From positions 5,325,501-5,389,500 of the forward strand of contig JANTQA010000008.1 of the NCBI GenBank assembly GCA_027625915.1: a stretch of DNA of 64,000 nt, read 5' to 3'. Below, one piece after another: positions 34,486 through 45,900 of this stretch. The translations under genes and the position numbers were made by a program. The notes beneath the pieces were generated by a model. That model did not search any database. It was given only the letters and a program-made list of their open reading frames with translations, and was not told the DNA's origin. How positions within the stretch are numbered: the stretch's first letter is position 1; each line of letters begins with the position of its first letter. Source of the stretch: Anaeramoeba flamelloides. Lineage: Eukaryota; Metamonada; Anaeramoebidae.

Positions 34486-35993
34486 ATATCCCTTAGCACC
34501 CCGGATTTGTCTAAATTTCATCAAGTTTTTTAAATTAGATTTAAAATGATATTGATCTACTAATATATTAATTTTTTTATTTGTCTTTAATCCAGATTTG
34601 AATTATAATAAAAAGTCAAAATAGTTCAAAGATAAATTAGTTAAGTTATTGATTTTTTTTTTTGAAATTGAAAAAAAAAATAATAATTATTCATTTTTAC
34701 ATTTTTTTTAAAGATTTTTATTTTTATTTTATTTTTTTAAATCAGAAATTTTATTACATTAATAGTAATTAAAAACTCAACACATTAATTTATGATAATA
34801 ACCACCAAAAAATTTTGCTAATTTTATGATAAAAAAAATAAATAAAAAAATAAATTACTTTGAAATTTAATTTTTTTTTTTAGAAAAAATTTCAATAAAT
34901 ATCCAATTAAGAGAAAAATGAAATTTATTTCTTCAGGCCAAAATTAAATTTTTAATTTGAGTAATTTTCTAAAACTTTTATTTTAGCAATAGATAATAAT
35001 TTAAAATCAAAAAAAAAAAAAAATTGTAAAATAATTTCAATTTATTAAATTGGAATAAAACAAATATAAATTACTTTTTAATCGATAAAATATTTATACC
35101 TAAATTTAAAATAAAATAAAAATAACTCTTAAATATTATTCAAATATAATAAAATAATCTCCGAAACCAATTTTTTTTTTTTTTATTTTGTTATCGATAA
35201 AAAATTTGAATAATATATTTGCGATATTTGGATTTTTCCTTAATAAATTAATCCAGATCTTGTTAAATAAGTTCTGATATATGGTCTCTACTACAAAAAT
35301 ATTGTTAATTTTATGTCTAGATTTTAAAAAAGTCAAAAATTAAAAAATTGTAAAATAATAAAAAAAAAATCCAATATTAATCTGACTCGAACTATTGTCC
35401 AAATCATTTAAAATTGAAAAAAAATCTTGTTGAAAAAATTGTAAAATTTTGCAATGAAAAAAAAATTTGATTTTTTTTTCTAATTTAATTTATATTTTTT
35501 TTTTTTTTTTAAATTATTTAGAATCTAATATAGATATTGATATTGAATAGTAATCAGTAGATAAAACATATTTTCTATGTGATGTTATAATAACTTTTAA
35601 AATGAATAAATTAATAAATCAGCATTTTAGGCAATTTTGGGGTGCAAAGGGCCCCAGAAAAATTTCCAGTAAAGTATGATGTGTTTTAAATGTTAAAACT
35701 AAGAGGTTTTTGATGTCTAGACAAACTTTTCAAAAAAAAAAAAAAATTTATTTTTACAAAATTTGGAAAAATAATAAAATCACAATAACCAAAAAAAAAT
35801 TCCCAATGTTGAAAATTTTTTTTCAAGTTATTTTTAGATTTTAACTAACTATACAATTTTTAATTATAAAATTTTCTTTCTAAGATAATTTTTTATTAAT
35901 TCTATACCTTATTATCCTTTGATAACATTTCAAATTAAAATTTTTGTTTGAAATGTTTTTAGGTTATTTGGGGTGCTAAGGGATATATAGTTT
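34486..35993 (+). mobile_element. element L, copy 2 (intact ends)
   Basis: The ends are an exact inverted pair: TATATATCCCTTAGCACCCC at the left and GGGGTGCTAAGGGATATATA at the right. A third partial copy of the end (TTGGGGTGCAAAGGGCC) lies inside near 35640. At 1.5 kb it has no credible frame, so it is non-autonomous. It is homologous to 21640-23270 but lacks the D insertion found there. Confidence 0.8.
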
Positions 35994-36065
35994 TCCCATT
36001 TGAAGATAAGAGATCGTATATTTTATAATTAGACCTATATTATAATGAGGGTCATAAACTCCTAA

Positions 36066-36608
36066 TATAAACTCTTTTTTGGTCAAAGGGGACTTGTTTT
36101 ATCAAGGAAATATAACATATTATATGATATTAATTCGTTATTGATCCCAAAGTTATATTTCAATTTTTTATCAAAATCATTTTTTCTCATTTTCAAAAAA
36201 TTGTTTTGTTTTCAATTTTGCTTTTTACTTTTTTTTTAAACAAAAATTCAATTTGAAAAAGTCAAATGTTTGAAACTCCAAATTAACATCCAGACCAGTG
36301 AGGTTGTATTCGTATTAAAATGAATACATTCACAATTAAAAAATCTTATTCTCAGCCATTTTATATTTCCAAAGAAATTGAGTAATTTTGCATGAGAACT
36401 TCGAATGAAATGGTCAAAAAATATTTTCTTTAACCTTTGTTTTTTTTTAAACATTATGGTTTGTACAGGTATTTCGTTTATGATAATCAACCCAAATCCG
36501 AAGTTGATTAATTCTCTTATTTCTAAACAATCTTAGGCTGTTTTTTTCTTCAAAAAAGTGAATTTTTCATTTTAGGATGGGCTACTTTGAGTGAAATGGA
36601 TTTTATTT
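36066..36608. mobile_element. MITE family B, copy 3
   Basis: The left end is AAACTCTTTTTTGGTCAAAG then GGG; the right end is GATGGGCTACTTTGAGTGAA then ATGG. The interior order matches 6191-6768. It starts about 70 bases after element L. Confidence 0.7.
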
Positions 36609-36787
36609 AGATGTTTTTCAGTAAAAAGGGTGTATTTTTGTTTAATTATCTTCATATTTCAAAATTAATGAATTCATATTTATACTTTTTTCTTTGAAAT
36701 TTAGAACAATTAACTAATGACATTAGATTTTTTTTTTTTTTTCTATTTTATTAATGAACACTGAAGACTTATAGATTTAAATTTATA

Positions 36788-37326
36788 TTGAAATCTAAAC
36801 TATATTAGAAAAATTTAAACACAGTTAAAACAACAAAAAAAATAACAATCCCATATTTTAAATTCAATTTGGAAAGAATTTTGATTTTACAAACTATTTC
36901 ATTTTTTGTCTTTTTTCTTTTGTTTTTCATTTCCTTTTTTCCAGTTATGTAATCTGTTTTGTTAGATCTGGATTTTTTTCAATAGTTGATCGAAGTTTAG
37001 TGTTAAGTTTATACAATTAAAAAATAACATAGAATTGGTAGATGGTATCTAAACATTTTATCGATCAACAATTGTTGGTGAAATTTCAACAAATTTACCA
37101 ATACATTTTTTGTTCAGCTCGTTTCATTATTTTGTAAACATCTATTTTTATTTTTGAGTTTTAAATTTTTTTCTTTTATTTGGATTAAAATGATTATTAA
37201 TTATAACATTAGTACTGGGAAATTTAAATGGGTTTTATATTATGTTTGGAAAAATACAATAAATTGAGTTTTTTTTGTCTATTTTGGATTTTGGTTCTGT
37301 CCAACTTTTTGGAAAGGGGTTTAGAT
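36788..37326 (+). mobile_element. MITE family E, copy 2
   Basis: Begins AAACTATATTAGAAAAATTT then AAACACAG and ends TCCAACTTTTTGGAAAGGGG then TTTAG. Interior blocks GTTAGATCTGGA, CAACAATTGTTGGTGAAATT and TTTTTGTTCAGCTCGT are nearly the same as in copy 3 at 49345. Confidence 0.75.
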
Positions 37327-37888
37327 TTTTTTCTATTAAATATTGTTTCTTTTTTTTGTTAATATAACATCATTTTTGAATTCTGAAAACTATTTTTCAC
37401 CATGGTTTTACTAATACAACCATTTACACATTAAAAAAACCAAATATAAGGTTCAGTTCCCAAATATTTTACTAAATTTTTATAATTTGTAGCACTTTAA
37501 AAACAAAACAATTTTCATTACACTTTCCCAAAAATTACTTACAAGATCAAAGTCAAAATTTAAAATATGTATTATGTAGATGAGCGATATTATTTTTATT
37601 CATTTTTTGATCGGCACTCTAATTTTTTAAATGAATTGTTTGTATTTTCTCGTTGAATTTCTTCAAAAGCTTTATGAAAATTTTTTTCCTTTTATTTTAC
37701 AATTAACCTAGTTGATAAGACTAAAATGTATTCACAAAACCTATGAGAAAGGATGGTTTTTGTGGATTTAGTTAAACTACCTTTCTCAACTTTCAAAATA
37801 ATTGTAATTAGGGCAATTTGTTTTTTAGTTGATTTATTGAGACGTATTTAAACTTTAGAGAACATATGAATCCTCTCTAACAAAAAAA
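37327..37888. other. intergenic, no gene recognised
   Basis: A minus-strand frame near 37612-37690 (HKAFEEIQRENTNNSFKKLE) resembles the last helix of small GTPases but has no neighbouring GTPase motif. I do not call it. Confidence 0.4.
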
Positions 37889-38131
37889 TTCTTTAAGCCC
37901 TAGTCTCAGTATAAAATCAAAAAATTGCCATTTTTTGTATTTTTTTATTAAATAATTTTTTTGGAATATCTACAAGTTTTGATTTTGAACCAAATATTTA
38001 GCTAGGTTTGAATAGAAATCATTTTTACATTTTTTGTTAACCTTTTATTGATGGAGTTTTTGAAAAATGGGTATTGAAAAAAAAAAAAAGGCCATTATTT
38101 GCTGGTATACTGTGACTAGATCCTTAAAGTT
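37889..38131. mobile_element. MITE family I, copy 2
   Basis: The left end is TTAAGCCCTAGTCTCAGTAT then AAAA; the right end on the other strand is TAAGGATCTAGTCACAGTAT. The interior AAATATTTAGCTAGGTTTGA and GATGGAGTTTTTGAAAAATG match 24171-24412. It lies about 550 bases upstream of the cyclophilin. Confidence 0.7.
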
Positions 38132-38684
38132 TTTTCTCCTTATTGTTCAAAGCTAACAATACAAGAAAAATATAATCCATACAAATACTTTCAAGACTTT
38201 TTCGAACTTTCAGACTGACAGTCTACAAGATTTTAGTATCTGAAAACCTTTCATATTTTTTGAAATTTCGAATACTTGATACAAACTTTTCAAAGCAAAA
38301 AAAGGATAAAAATAATAATCAACAAAAGATAACATTTTGATATTTTAATAGAAATTTTTGAAAGTTATCCAAAAGAACAATATTGGTTAACTTTTGATAA
38401 CCTGAAACTCTTTTTATGAAAACTAAAAAGTGAAAAATTGTTTAAATTACAGGTTATTAAAAGTTTGACTTGTAAAAACTTAGACATTGAAAGTTATTGA
38501 ATTTTGATCTTGTGATTCCTTTTAAAATTTGGAATTATTTCAAAAATTGGAATTGTTTCAAAAAAACAAAAGTGTTGTAAAGTTTAAAAAGTGACTACAA
38601 TTTTTGTGCTATTCTTGACCTGATCCCCTTAAAATAAAACCATTTTTTTTACTTAACTTTCCCCAGTATTTTTTGTCAAATCAA
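38132..38684. other. upstream region of cyclophilin
   Basis: AT-rich promoter and leader region. I see no distinct motif. Confidence 0.35.
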
Positions 38685-39603
38685 ATGAAGAAAATAATCT
38701 GTTTTCTTGCAATACTTCTTCTTTTTTTCGTAACTAACCTTAAAATTTTCCTTTGAGACAATCCACCTCCCATAATATCTTTATATAAAAAAACAAAATT
38801 TGTTTTACTTTTTTTTTTACTTCTTTTTTAACAAATTAGAGTTTAAATGAAGCCAAGAAGAAAAAAGTGATAAAATTAAAAAACAAAAGCAACCCTGTTG
38901 TTTTTTTTGACATTACAATTAATGGAAGAAAGGAAGGAAGAATTATGTTTGAATTGTTTGCAGACGAGTTACCCAAAACAGCAGAAAATTTTAGGGCATT
39001 GTGTACAGGAGAAAAAGGTGTTGGGACCTCTGGTAAACCTCTTCACTATAAAGGAACTACTTTCCATCGAATCATCCCAAATTTCATGTTACAAGGCGGT
39101 GATTTTACACATGGAAACGGAATGGGAGGTGAATCCATTTATGGTTCAAGGTTTGAGGACGAAGGTTTCCCTTTAAAACATACCAAGTCTGGCTTACTTT
39201 CTATGGTAAAAATTTTTAATTGACTTTTTCTTTTTCCTTTATTTTTTCTTTTTCCTTTATTTTTTCTTTTTGTCTCTTTTTTTTTTCTTTTTTTTTTCTT
39301 TTTTTGACCGAGAATTTAAAACCACAACTTTTTTTTTTTATCCCTTATATTGATGTTATTGACTGGTTAAACACAACACCTTAGGCTAACGCAGGTCCAG
39401 ATACAAACGGAAGTCAATTTTTCATTACAACAATTCCAACCCCATGGTTAGATGGAAAACATGTAGTCTTTGGTCAAGTAATTTCAGGTATGGAAATCGT
39501 CAAAACAATTGAAACAAAAGGATCAAGCGAAGGAAAGCCAAGCGCAAAAGTGGTTGTTGCTGATTGCGGAGAAATCAAAAAAAAGACAACAAAGGAACTT
39601 TAA
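38685..39603 (+). CDS. ER/secretory cyclophilin (peptidyl-prolyl isomerase B type)
   Basis: Peptidyl-prolyl cis-trans isomerase that assists folding in the secretory pathway. Exons are 38685-38729, 38840-39205 and 39385-39603; introns are 38730-38839 (GTAACT...TTAG) and 39206-39384 (GTAAAA...TTAG). All joins are in phase and give 209 residues (human PPIB 216). Exon 1 is a signal peptide, [15 protein letters not shown], followed by a Lys-rich start to the mature domain as in PPIB. Active-site residues of cyclophilins are present: [16 protein letters not shown] (Arg, Phe, Gln), [16 protein letters not shown] (Phe) and [11 protein letters not shown] (Trp, His). The DGKHVVFG and [11 protein letters not shown] blocks match PPIB closely. 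There is no KDEL-type signal; the end is KKKTTKEL, so ER retention is uncertain. Without exon 1 the protein would look cytosolic, and in-frame ATGs are absent upstream in exon 2. Confidence 0.95.
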
Positions 39604-40019
39604 ACAATTCATCCAACCAACAAAAGATCCTAATTGTTTTGGAAGAAAGAGTGTTTATAAACCCAATTTTTTCATGAATTCTTTTCAATTTATGTTGAAA
39701 TGAAATAAATACTCTTTCAAAGACATCTAGAAGAAAATAAACATTTTTATAATATTACACCAAACCCATAATTAATTATTGATTTAGAAAAAAAATAATC
39801 AGCGATCAAAGAAACAGAGATAAAAATAAATATTAGTTAGTGAAAAATCAGAACCCAAAATATTTTATGAATTTTTTTCTTCATTTTTTCTCTTGTTAAT
39901 ATTCAATTATTTCAGTATATCCAACTTAAGCAGTGCAGATCTGTTTTTAGTCTTTTGATTCCTAAAATAAAATAACACCAGATTTTGTTTTCGAATTCTA
40001 AATGGGAAATTATGGTATT
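39604..40019. other. 3' flank of cyclophilin
   Basis: AT-rich. AATAAA occurs at about 39704, roughly 100 bases after the stop, and is a plausible poly(A) signal. No other feature. Confidence 0.4.
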
Positions 40020-40467
40020 GACTGTTGAGAGAAAAATGTTGGACACAGAAAAATGGTTGGACACCAATTTTAATTGGGAACATTAGTAAAATTGAAAATC
40101 AAATCCTATTGATAACGTGGTGAATTTTATATAAATCCAGGTTTAAATGTGTTCCAATTTCATTAATCTGTGTTGTGTGTAGAATACTCATTTGAATGGT
40201 TGACAACTAAAGTAGATCATGCTATTTTAACAAAAATCCAAGTTTTAGTAAAGTTTACTATTAATTCTGAAAATGGTAATTTTTAAACTTGCTTTAGATT
40301 ATAAGAGATAAGGTTTTGAAAAGGTAGAATTACATTAAACATTATTCTAAAAAGTAGATTATTGTTTTTTTCTTTAGTTATTTCACAAACGATTGAAATT
40401 AAAAATAAATTTTCAGTAATGTTCCCAATTAAAATTGCTGTCCAACTATTTTTCTCTCAACAGTGAA
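40020..40467. mobile_element. MITE family H, copy 2
   Basis: The left end has ACTGTTGAGAGAAAAATGTT then GGACA, and further in CAATTTTAATTGGGAACATT. The right end has AATGTTCCCAATTAAAATTG then CTGTCCAACTATTTTTCTCTC and AACAGT. The arms are about 60 bases. About 450 bases, non-coding. Confidence 0.8.
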
Positions 40468-41624
40468 CATTAGTTTGAGAATTCAACTTTATAAGAAAAT
40501 GAAAAAAAAATGTGTAAATTTCTTCCAAATTTGAAGATTACTTCAATTTTGGATTAAGAATAATTTAAAAATTTCACAATTTGAGAACTTTTTTGTTTCG
40601 AAACTCGATTTCCATCTTCCATTTTCAATTTTCTAAATATTCGTTCAGTAAAAAGAATTTCACAAATTCGTTTTCAATTTTGACAAATGAAATACGAAAA
40701 CAACCTAATTTCTTGAATTTGTAGATCTCCTTTTTCTTTTCAACTAATTTTTTTATTAATTTATAAAAAAATGACTTAAGGATCGAGTCATTACGGTGAA
40801 ATTTTTTTTCTGAAATGGAAAAATACTTTTTATTAATTTTTATGAGGAACTAACACCAATCAAAAACCAACCAACCTATGATGTACAATCAATCTCCATA
40901 TTTCAACAACTCAAGATGAGGACATTTTGAGAAAAAAGCGCCAAAGATGAAAACTCAATTTCCAATTAGAATGGTTTTGAATTACAATTTTGAAAACGTC
41001 TATGTAAGTTTTGAAGTGTTGTTCTTTGGCGCTTTTTGAGATCTCAGTGATTTTTTTTTCTTTTTTTTTTTCATTTTTCAAATGATTATTTTTATTCTAA
41101 AGAACACTATATAATCCTTACTTGGTCAAATTTAGAGGGTTATAAAATAACCACAAATCAGATTAAATTGGATTAAATTGATAGCGAAATTCAAGAAAGC
41201 AATTTGTTTTAAATTAAAGAAATTTTACCATTTGCATATTAAAAATAAGAACAGATGAATTTTTTTATAAATTTTGATGTTTTGAAATTGATAACTCTTT
41301 AAACCTTATTTTTCTTCGTTGAATTTTTTGTCAAAGAGATCCAATGAAATTTTTTTTTTTTGTTATTTGAATTTTGTCAACTAAAAGAAGGACTATTTCA
41401 CAATACCTTTATTTAGGTCTCAGTTCACACCTTGGATATGGTGCATATTCACGGTAAATGACTAGACCCTTAATTTTGAATTGAAATTCAAAAACAAAAA
41501 ATAATTAACATGAGCTACCTTGAATTTGGGATAAATTTCAAAAAAAGAAGCAAATCCCAAATTGAATAACTTAATTAGATTGAAAAAAAAAGATCTTAGA
41601 TTTTGAACCCTTCATAATTCCGAA
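40468..41624. other. intergenic with a GCGCCAAA inverted pair
   Basis: A matched inverted pair, GAGAAAAAAGCGCCAAAGA (40929-40947) and TCTTTGGCGCTTTTTGAGA (41023-41041), flanks about 75 bases. Each half holds TTTGGCGC, the E2F/DP consensus. A possible short exon between them (MKTQFPIRMVLNYNFENVY before GTAAGT) has no partner I trust. Confidence 0.45.
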
Positions 41625-42300
41625 AATTTTTTCAAAAAAAAATTCTCAAAATTTTATATTTTTGAAATACAATCACATAGCAAGTATTATTATACATAAC
41701 AATTTTGAAAATGGTTGACAACTTTATTAGATATTAATGGGATTGAAAAGAAAATGAAAATTTTTAGTAATATTTTTTTCATTTTTAATTGTTAGATTTT
41801 TGAAATTTTTATTTTACTTGTCAAGAGATTTTTTAATCTATTTTTTTAATTGTCTAAAAAGAATCATATTTTTCACTTTTAAAAATAAAATCAAATATTT
41901 ATTTTAAAAGATATCGTTAAATTAAATTGAAAAGCTGAATTTTTTTTCTTTTTTTCGAATATTTTTCATTATTTTATTTTTTTTTCATGTTTGGGTTTAT
42001 AAAAGTATATTCCCTTTTTTTTTTTTGCAAATTGTTTCAACATTTATTATTTTTTCTTATTTATTGTTCAATCGAAAGTTCATTCATTGTAAATCATTTC
42101 ATAAAAAAATACCCAAAAAATAGATGTTTTTTTCAAAAGTCAGTAATTTTGAAAAAGGGTGATATTCGAATCTTAATTTGCTCAATATATATCTTTTCTT
42201 AATTACATAAAATCATCATAACTTTGAAAAAATAATTTATAAAAGGCCTTTAACTGAAATACAATATTTAGTTTTGGATATATTTAATTTTAATTATTTC
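41625..42300 (-). repeat. dispersed repeat family A, copy 3
   Basis: Reverse copy of 8350-9045. Read on the minus strand: GATTCGAATATCACCCTTTT, TTACTGACTTTTGAAAAAAA, CATTAATATCTAATAAAGTT and CATTTTCAAAATTGTTATGT. More diverged than the other two copies. Confidence 0.75.
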
Positions 42301-42998
42301 TTTTTTCCTTATATTGTTTTGTTCTCAAATGTTGAACAAATATTTTCTTTAAAAATAATTCTTTATTCGTGACAGTATGAAAATTTATATTATTGACTAT
42401 AAACCTTAAAGTTCAATCCCATTTAAAAAATGAAAGACTAAGACTTCTAATATTCACCAAAATAGTTCAAAAAATCATTCTATCTGTAATTTTTTTATGA
42501 CAAAACCAACAAGATATTTTCAGATACACAAACTCTGACACTGATATTATAAGAAATGTCAGAGAGAAAACTTTCAAAATGTACAGATAGGTATTTAAAA
42601 AAAATACGATTATATTTTTTTAACAAAGTTTTTTTACAAAAGTTGTGAAATTTAATTTTTTTCCAAAAATATTTCTAATTGTTGTTTTCATAATCGAATT
42701 CGAAGATCTTTTCAAATTCCCATTTGATTTTATTTTTTTGTCATAAAAAAAATGCCCTCCTTAAACAAATTTGGTAAATAGCCAAAGTAATTCAAAATTA
42801 ATTCTGGGGAGTTACTTTAACAAAAAAAAAAAAAAAAAAAAAAAACACAAAATCTTTCTTCAAACAAAAGATAAAAACGATGAACGATAATTATAGAGTT
42901 AAGTCTATTTTTAAAATTGTAATTATAAAATGATAAAAAAGTTTATTACTTTTTTGTAATTATTAAAAACAAAAAACTTGTTTGAAATAAATAAAAAA
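42301..42998. other. 3' flank of MYND protein gene
   Basis: AT-rich with a run of about 24 A near 42825. A weak stem, TCTGACA and TGTCAGA, lies near 42534-42565. No gene. Confidence 0.4.
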
Positions 42999-45900
42999 TT
43001 ATTTTTTTGTATCGCGATGAGTTATTCTCATTTTCCAAGTTTGCCAATGATTAGCTTGGCATTCTTTTGAGCAATAAACTGCTGAAAGAGTCATCCCACA
43101 CTGTAAAGGTCTAGTTAATAATGTACCACAAAAGAAGCATCTATACAAATGTATTCCAACACAGGATTCGCATTGGCCAAACCCAACAAAAACTCGTTTA
43201 TTATTATCGTTATTGTTTGTATTGGTTCCTCCGCCTCTTCTACCCTTTGACCGGTTTCCCTTTGTTCTGCCACTGCGGGAATCTGTAAGTTTATCTTCAA
43301 TTTTATTAATATAATAGCCAACCCTTCTACCGATTTGCCTAAATAGGTAATTGTCCATTTTTTGGTTTCCGTTTGTTTGGAAGATCTGCTTCCATTCTGG
43401 ATGGAACGAGGGCTCTGTGGGGTTTACAATGATCAGCCTCAGTTCGCCAGTTTTTGTTAACCAAAATCGATGATAGCTTGTCACTGTTACAAAGTTCACC
43501 ACGTTTTTCACAAAGTAGCTATAAAGCGCCTGGAATTCAGATCCATAGCTGTAATCAACAAGCTCGTATACCCCCTTCCCACGAAGCACGACTGACGCCG
43601 ATGGTGCTTGGCCGATTAGCATTGTGTTTGTCCATTTGGCACACAGCAAATCGCTTCGATCATTTGATTCGCTTGCCCTGTACCATATGGCATTTTTTTG
43701 GTTTGTGCTTTGGTGGTACATTATTTTGCCATTATTAGCAAAATCTTTAATTTCAAAGTTTGATTTCAGCTTTGATTCTGATCCCTTTTTTGTTGAAAGT
43801 CTTTGATTTTTTTTGATTTCTTCGGATTCTTCAAATTCTTGTTTATTTGGAACAGACCCATCAACCATCGAAATACCAATCCCATTATCACTACTATTTC
43901 GAAAAGAGTGGCGTATTACAACCGCCAATAATTTGGGGTTCCCACTTTCATTTTCAATTGTGGGATAATTTTCTTCTTCGTTTTTGGTCAATATGGAATA
44001 CGTTGGTGCAAATTTCATTTCTAAAATATATGCTGTTGGCTGTGTTTTTTCATTTATTTGATCGGTTTTATGTACGCTTGGAAATAACAATCTTGGAAAA
44101 TATTCAAAATTTTTAAAAAAAAAAATCCCTTTCCTTTTTTTTTTTTTATAACTGTTTTTTTCTTTTTGATTTTGTTTGTTTAAAAGGTTCTGTTCGTTTA
44201 AAAAGTTTTGTTCGTTATCATCGACTTCTTCACTATCTTCTTCATCCCATCCATATTCAAACCCGCCATCATCATCATCATCGTCGTCGTCGTCGTCATC
44301 ATCATCATCATCATCGTCTTCATCGTCATCTTCGTCATCTTCGTCATCTTCATCATCATCATCTTCTTCCTCTTTATATTCTTCATTCTTTTCAACAACA
44401 TAATCATCCTCATTCTTATCAATAAATTTTTTTATGTCTTCACCATGATTCTTATTTCCATCTTTATCCATATTTTTATGCACATTTCCATTTTCCTTTT
44501 TGTTTTCTTCAAATGTTTCTTTTTCTTTTTTCTGATTTTGATTATTGTCATTTTTATTTTTATCTTCTTTTATAAACAATTGTTTTTCTTTATTATTAGA
44601 ATTATTGTCGTTATCATTATCATTCTTGCTTTTATTTTCATTAGGCTTTGAAATAGATTTTATTGTATTCTCGTTGTTATTTAAATCTTCATTTTTAGAC
44701 AATTCTTGATTATCTTGATCCATTTTAGGAAGTTGCTCTACAGTTTTTTGCTCTTCATTTTTTTCATTTTCATCCTCATTATCTTCTTTTTTAGACGGTT
44801 GTAATTTATTATTTGCATCTTCTTCAAGATTATCAGATTTTTGATCACTGTTTCCAATTGAGTATTCACCATCATCATCATCGTCATATTCGTCATCATC
44901 TTCTTCGTCACCCTCGTCCTCATCGTCCTCATCATCTTCATATTCGGACCAATCATTACGATCATCATCATTATTCCATTTTGAGATATTTAAATCATCG
45001 GATGATTCGGTTGAAGAAGAATAATAGTCATCTTCTGAACTTTCCTCGTCTTCTTTATGCAATAATTCATCTTTAACATATTTTTTTTCAAAAAAAGAGT
45101 AATTCTTATAAACAAATTCCGATGATTTTAAAGACCATAGGCAATACTCTCCATAACCTAAATCATTCCAAGTTACAAAATCGCATTCTGATCTTTCTTC
45201 TACTTCTGCTTCTAATTCCTCCTCCTCCTCCTCTTCTTCTTTCTCGTTTTCTTTTTTTTTTTTTTCTGTTTCTGTTTCTGTCACGGTAATTTCTTGTTTA
45301 TTCTTAATCTTATTCTTATTCTTTTCGTTTGTTGTAGTTTTTTGAGATTTCTTCTTTTGGGCCGAAAAAGTATGTAAATTGGAATTTATACTGCCTGATA
45401 CGTGAGTCATTTCTAAAGGCTTCCCAAAGCTATTTTTGGCTGGCCCAATGACAAACAGAGGGCCACAAGAACGAGGAGTAAATCTAGATCGACTTGAGAT
45501 TGGGATGAACTCAGAGCTGTTATGGAAATAAAGATCATTCCACAAATTTTGTGGCTTTGGTAATTTGAACATGAAAACAAACCCAGGAAAGCTCGAGGGT
45601 AAGGCGATTAGATGCTTGGAGTCTGAACTAAAACAAGCATCAAAATATGTTAAAGAACGATCGTAAAAGATCGGCTGGAGTGGATCCTTTGAATTTGACA
45701 AAAGCCTGAACACAACCAACCTCCTTTGTTTCGAGTACTCCACACCAATAATTAACAATAGTTTTTTGTCTGGGCTTAAAGCAATCTTACGTGGGTGGAT
45801 TGGTGTTCCATCTTTCCTTTGCGGGAATTTCAAAACTTCAATTTTGACCAAATCCTTGCGTGGCAACTGCGCGTCAATCGAAGAGTACTCGATCCTTGAC

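Noticed and set aside
37612-37690. HKAFEEIQRENTNN..., resembling the last helix of Rab/Ras proteins
   Set aside because: No G5 or other GTPase motif in any nearby frame, and the stretch is under 30 residues.
44176-45076. Ser-, Ile-, Met- and His-rich frames across the middle of the MYND gene
   Set aside because: Shadows of the GAT/GAA repeats that encode the Asp/Glu runs in the real minus-strand gene.
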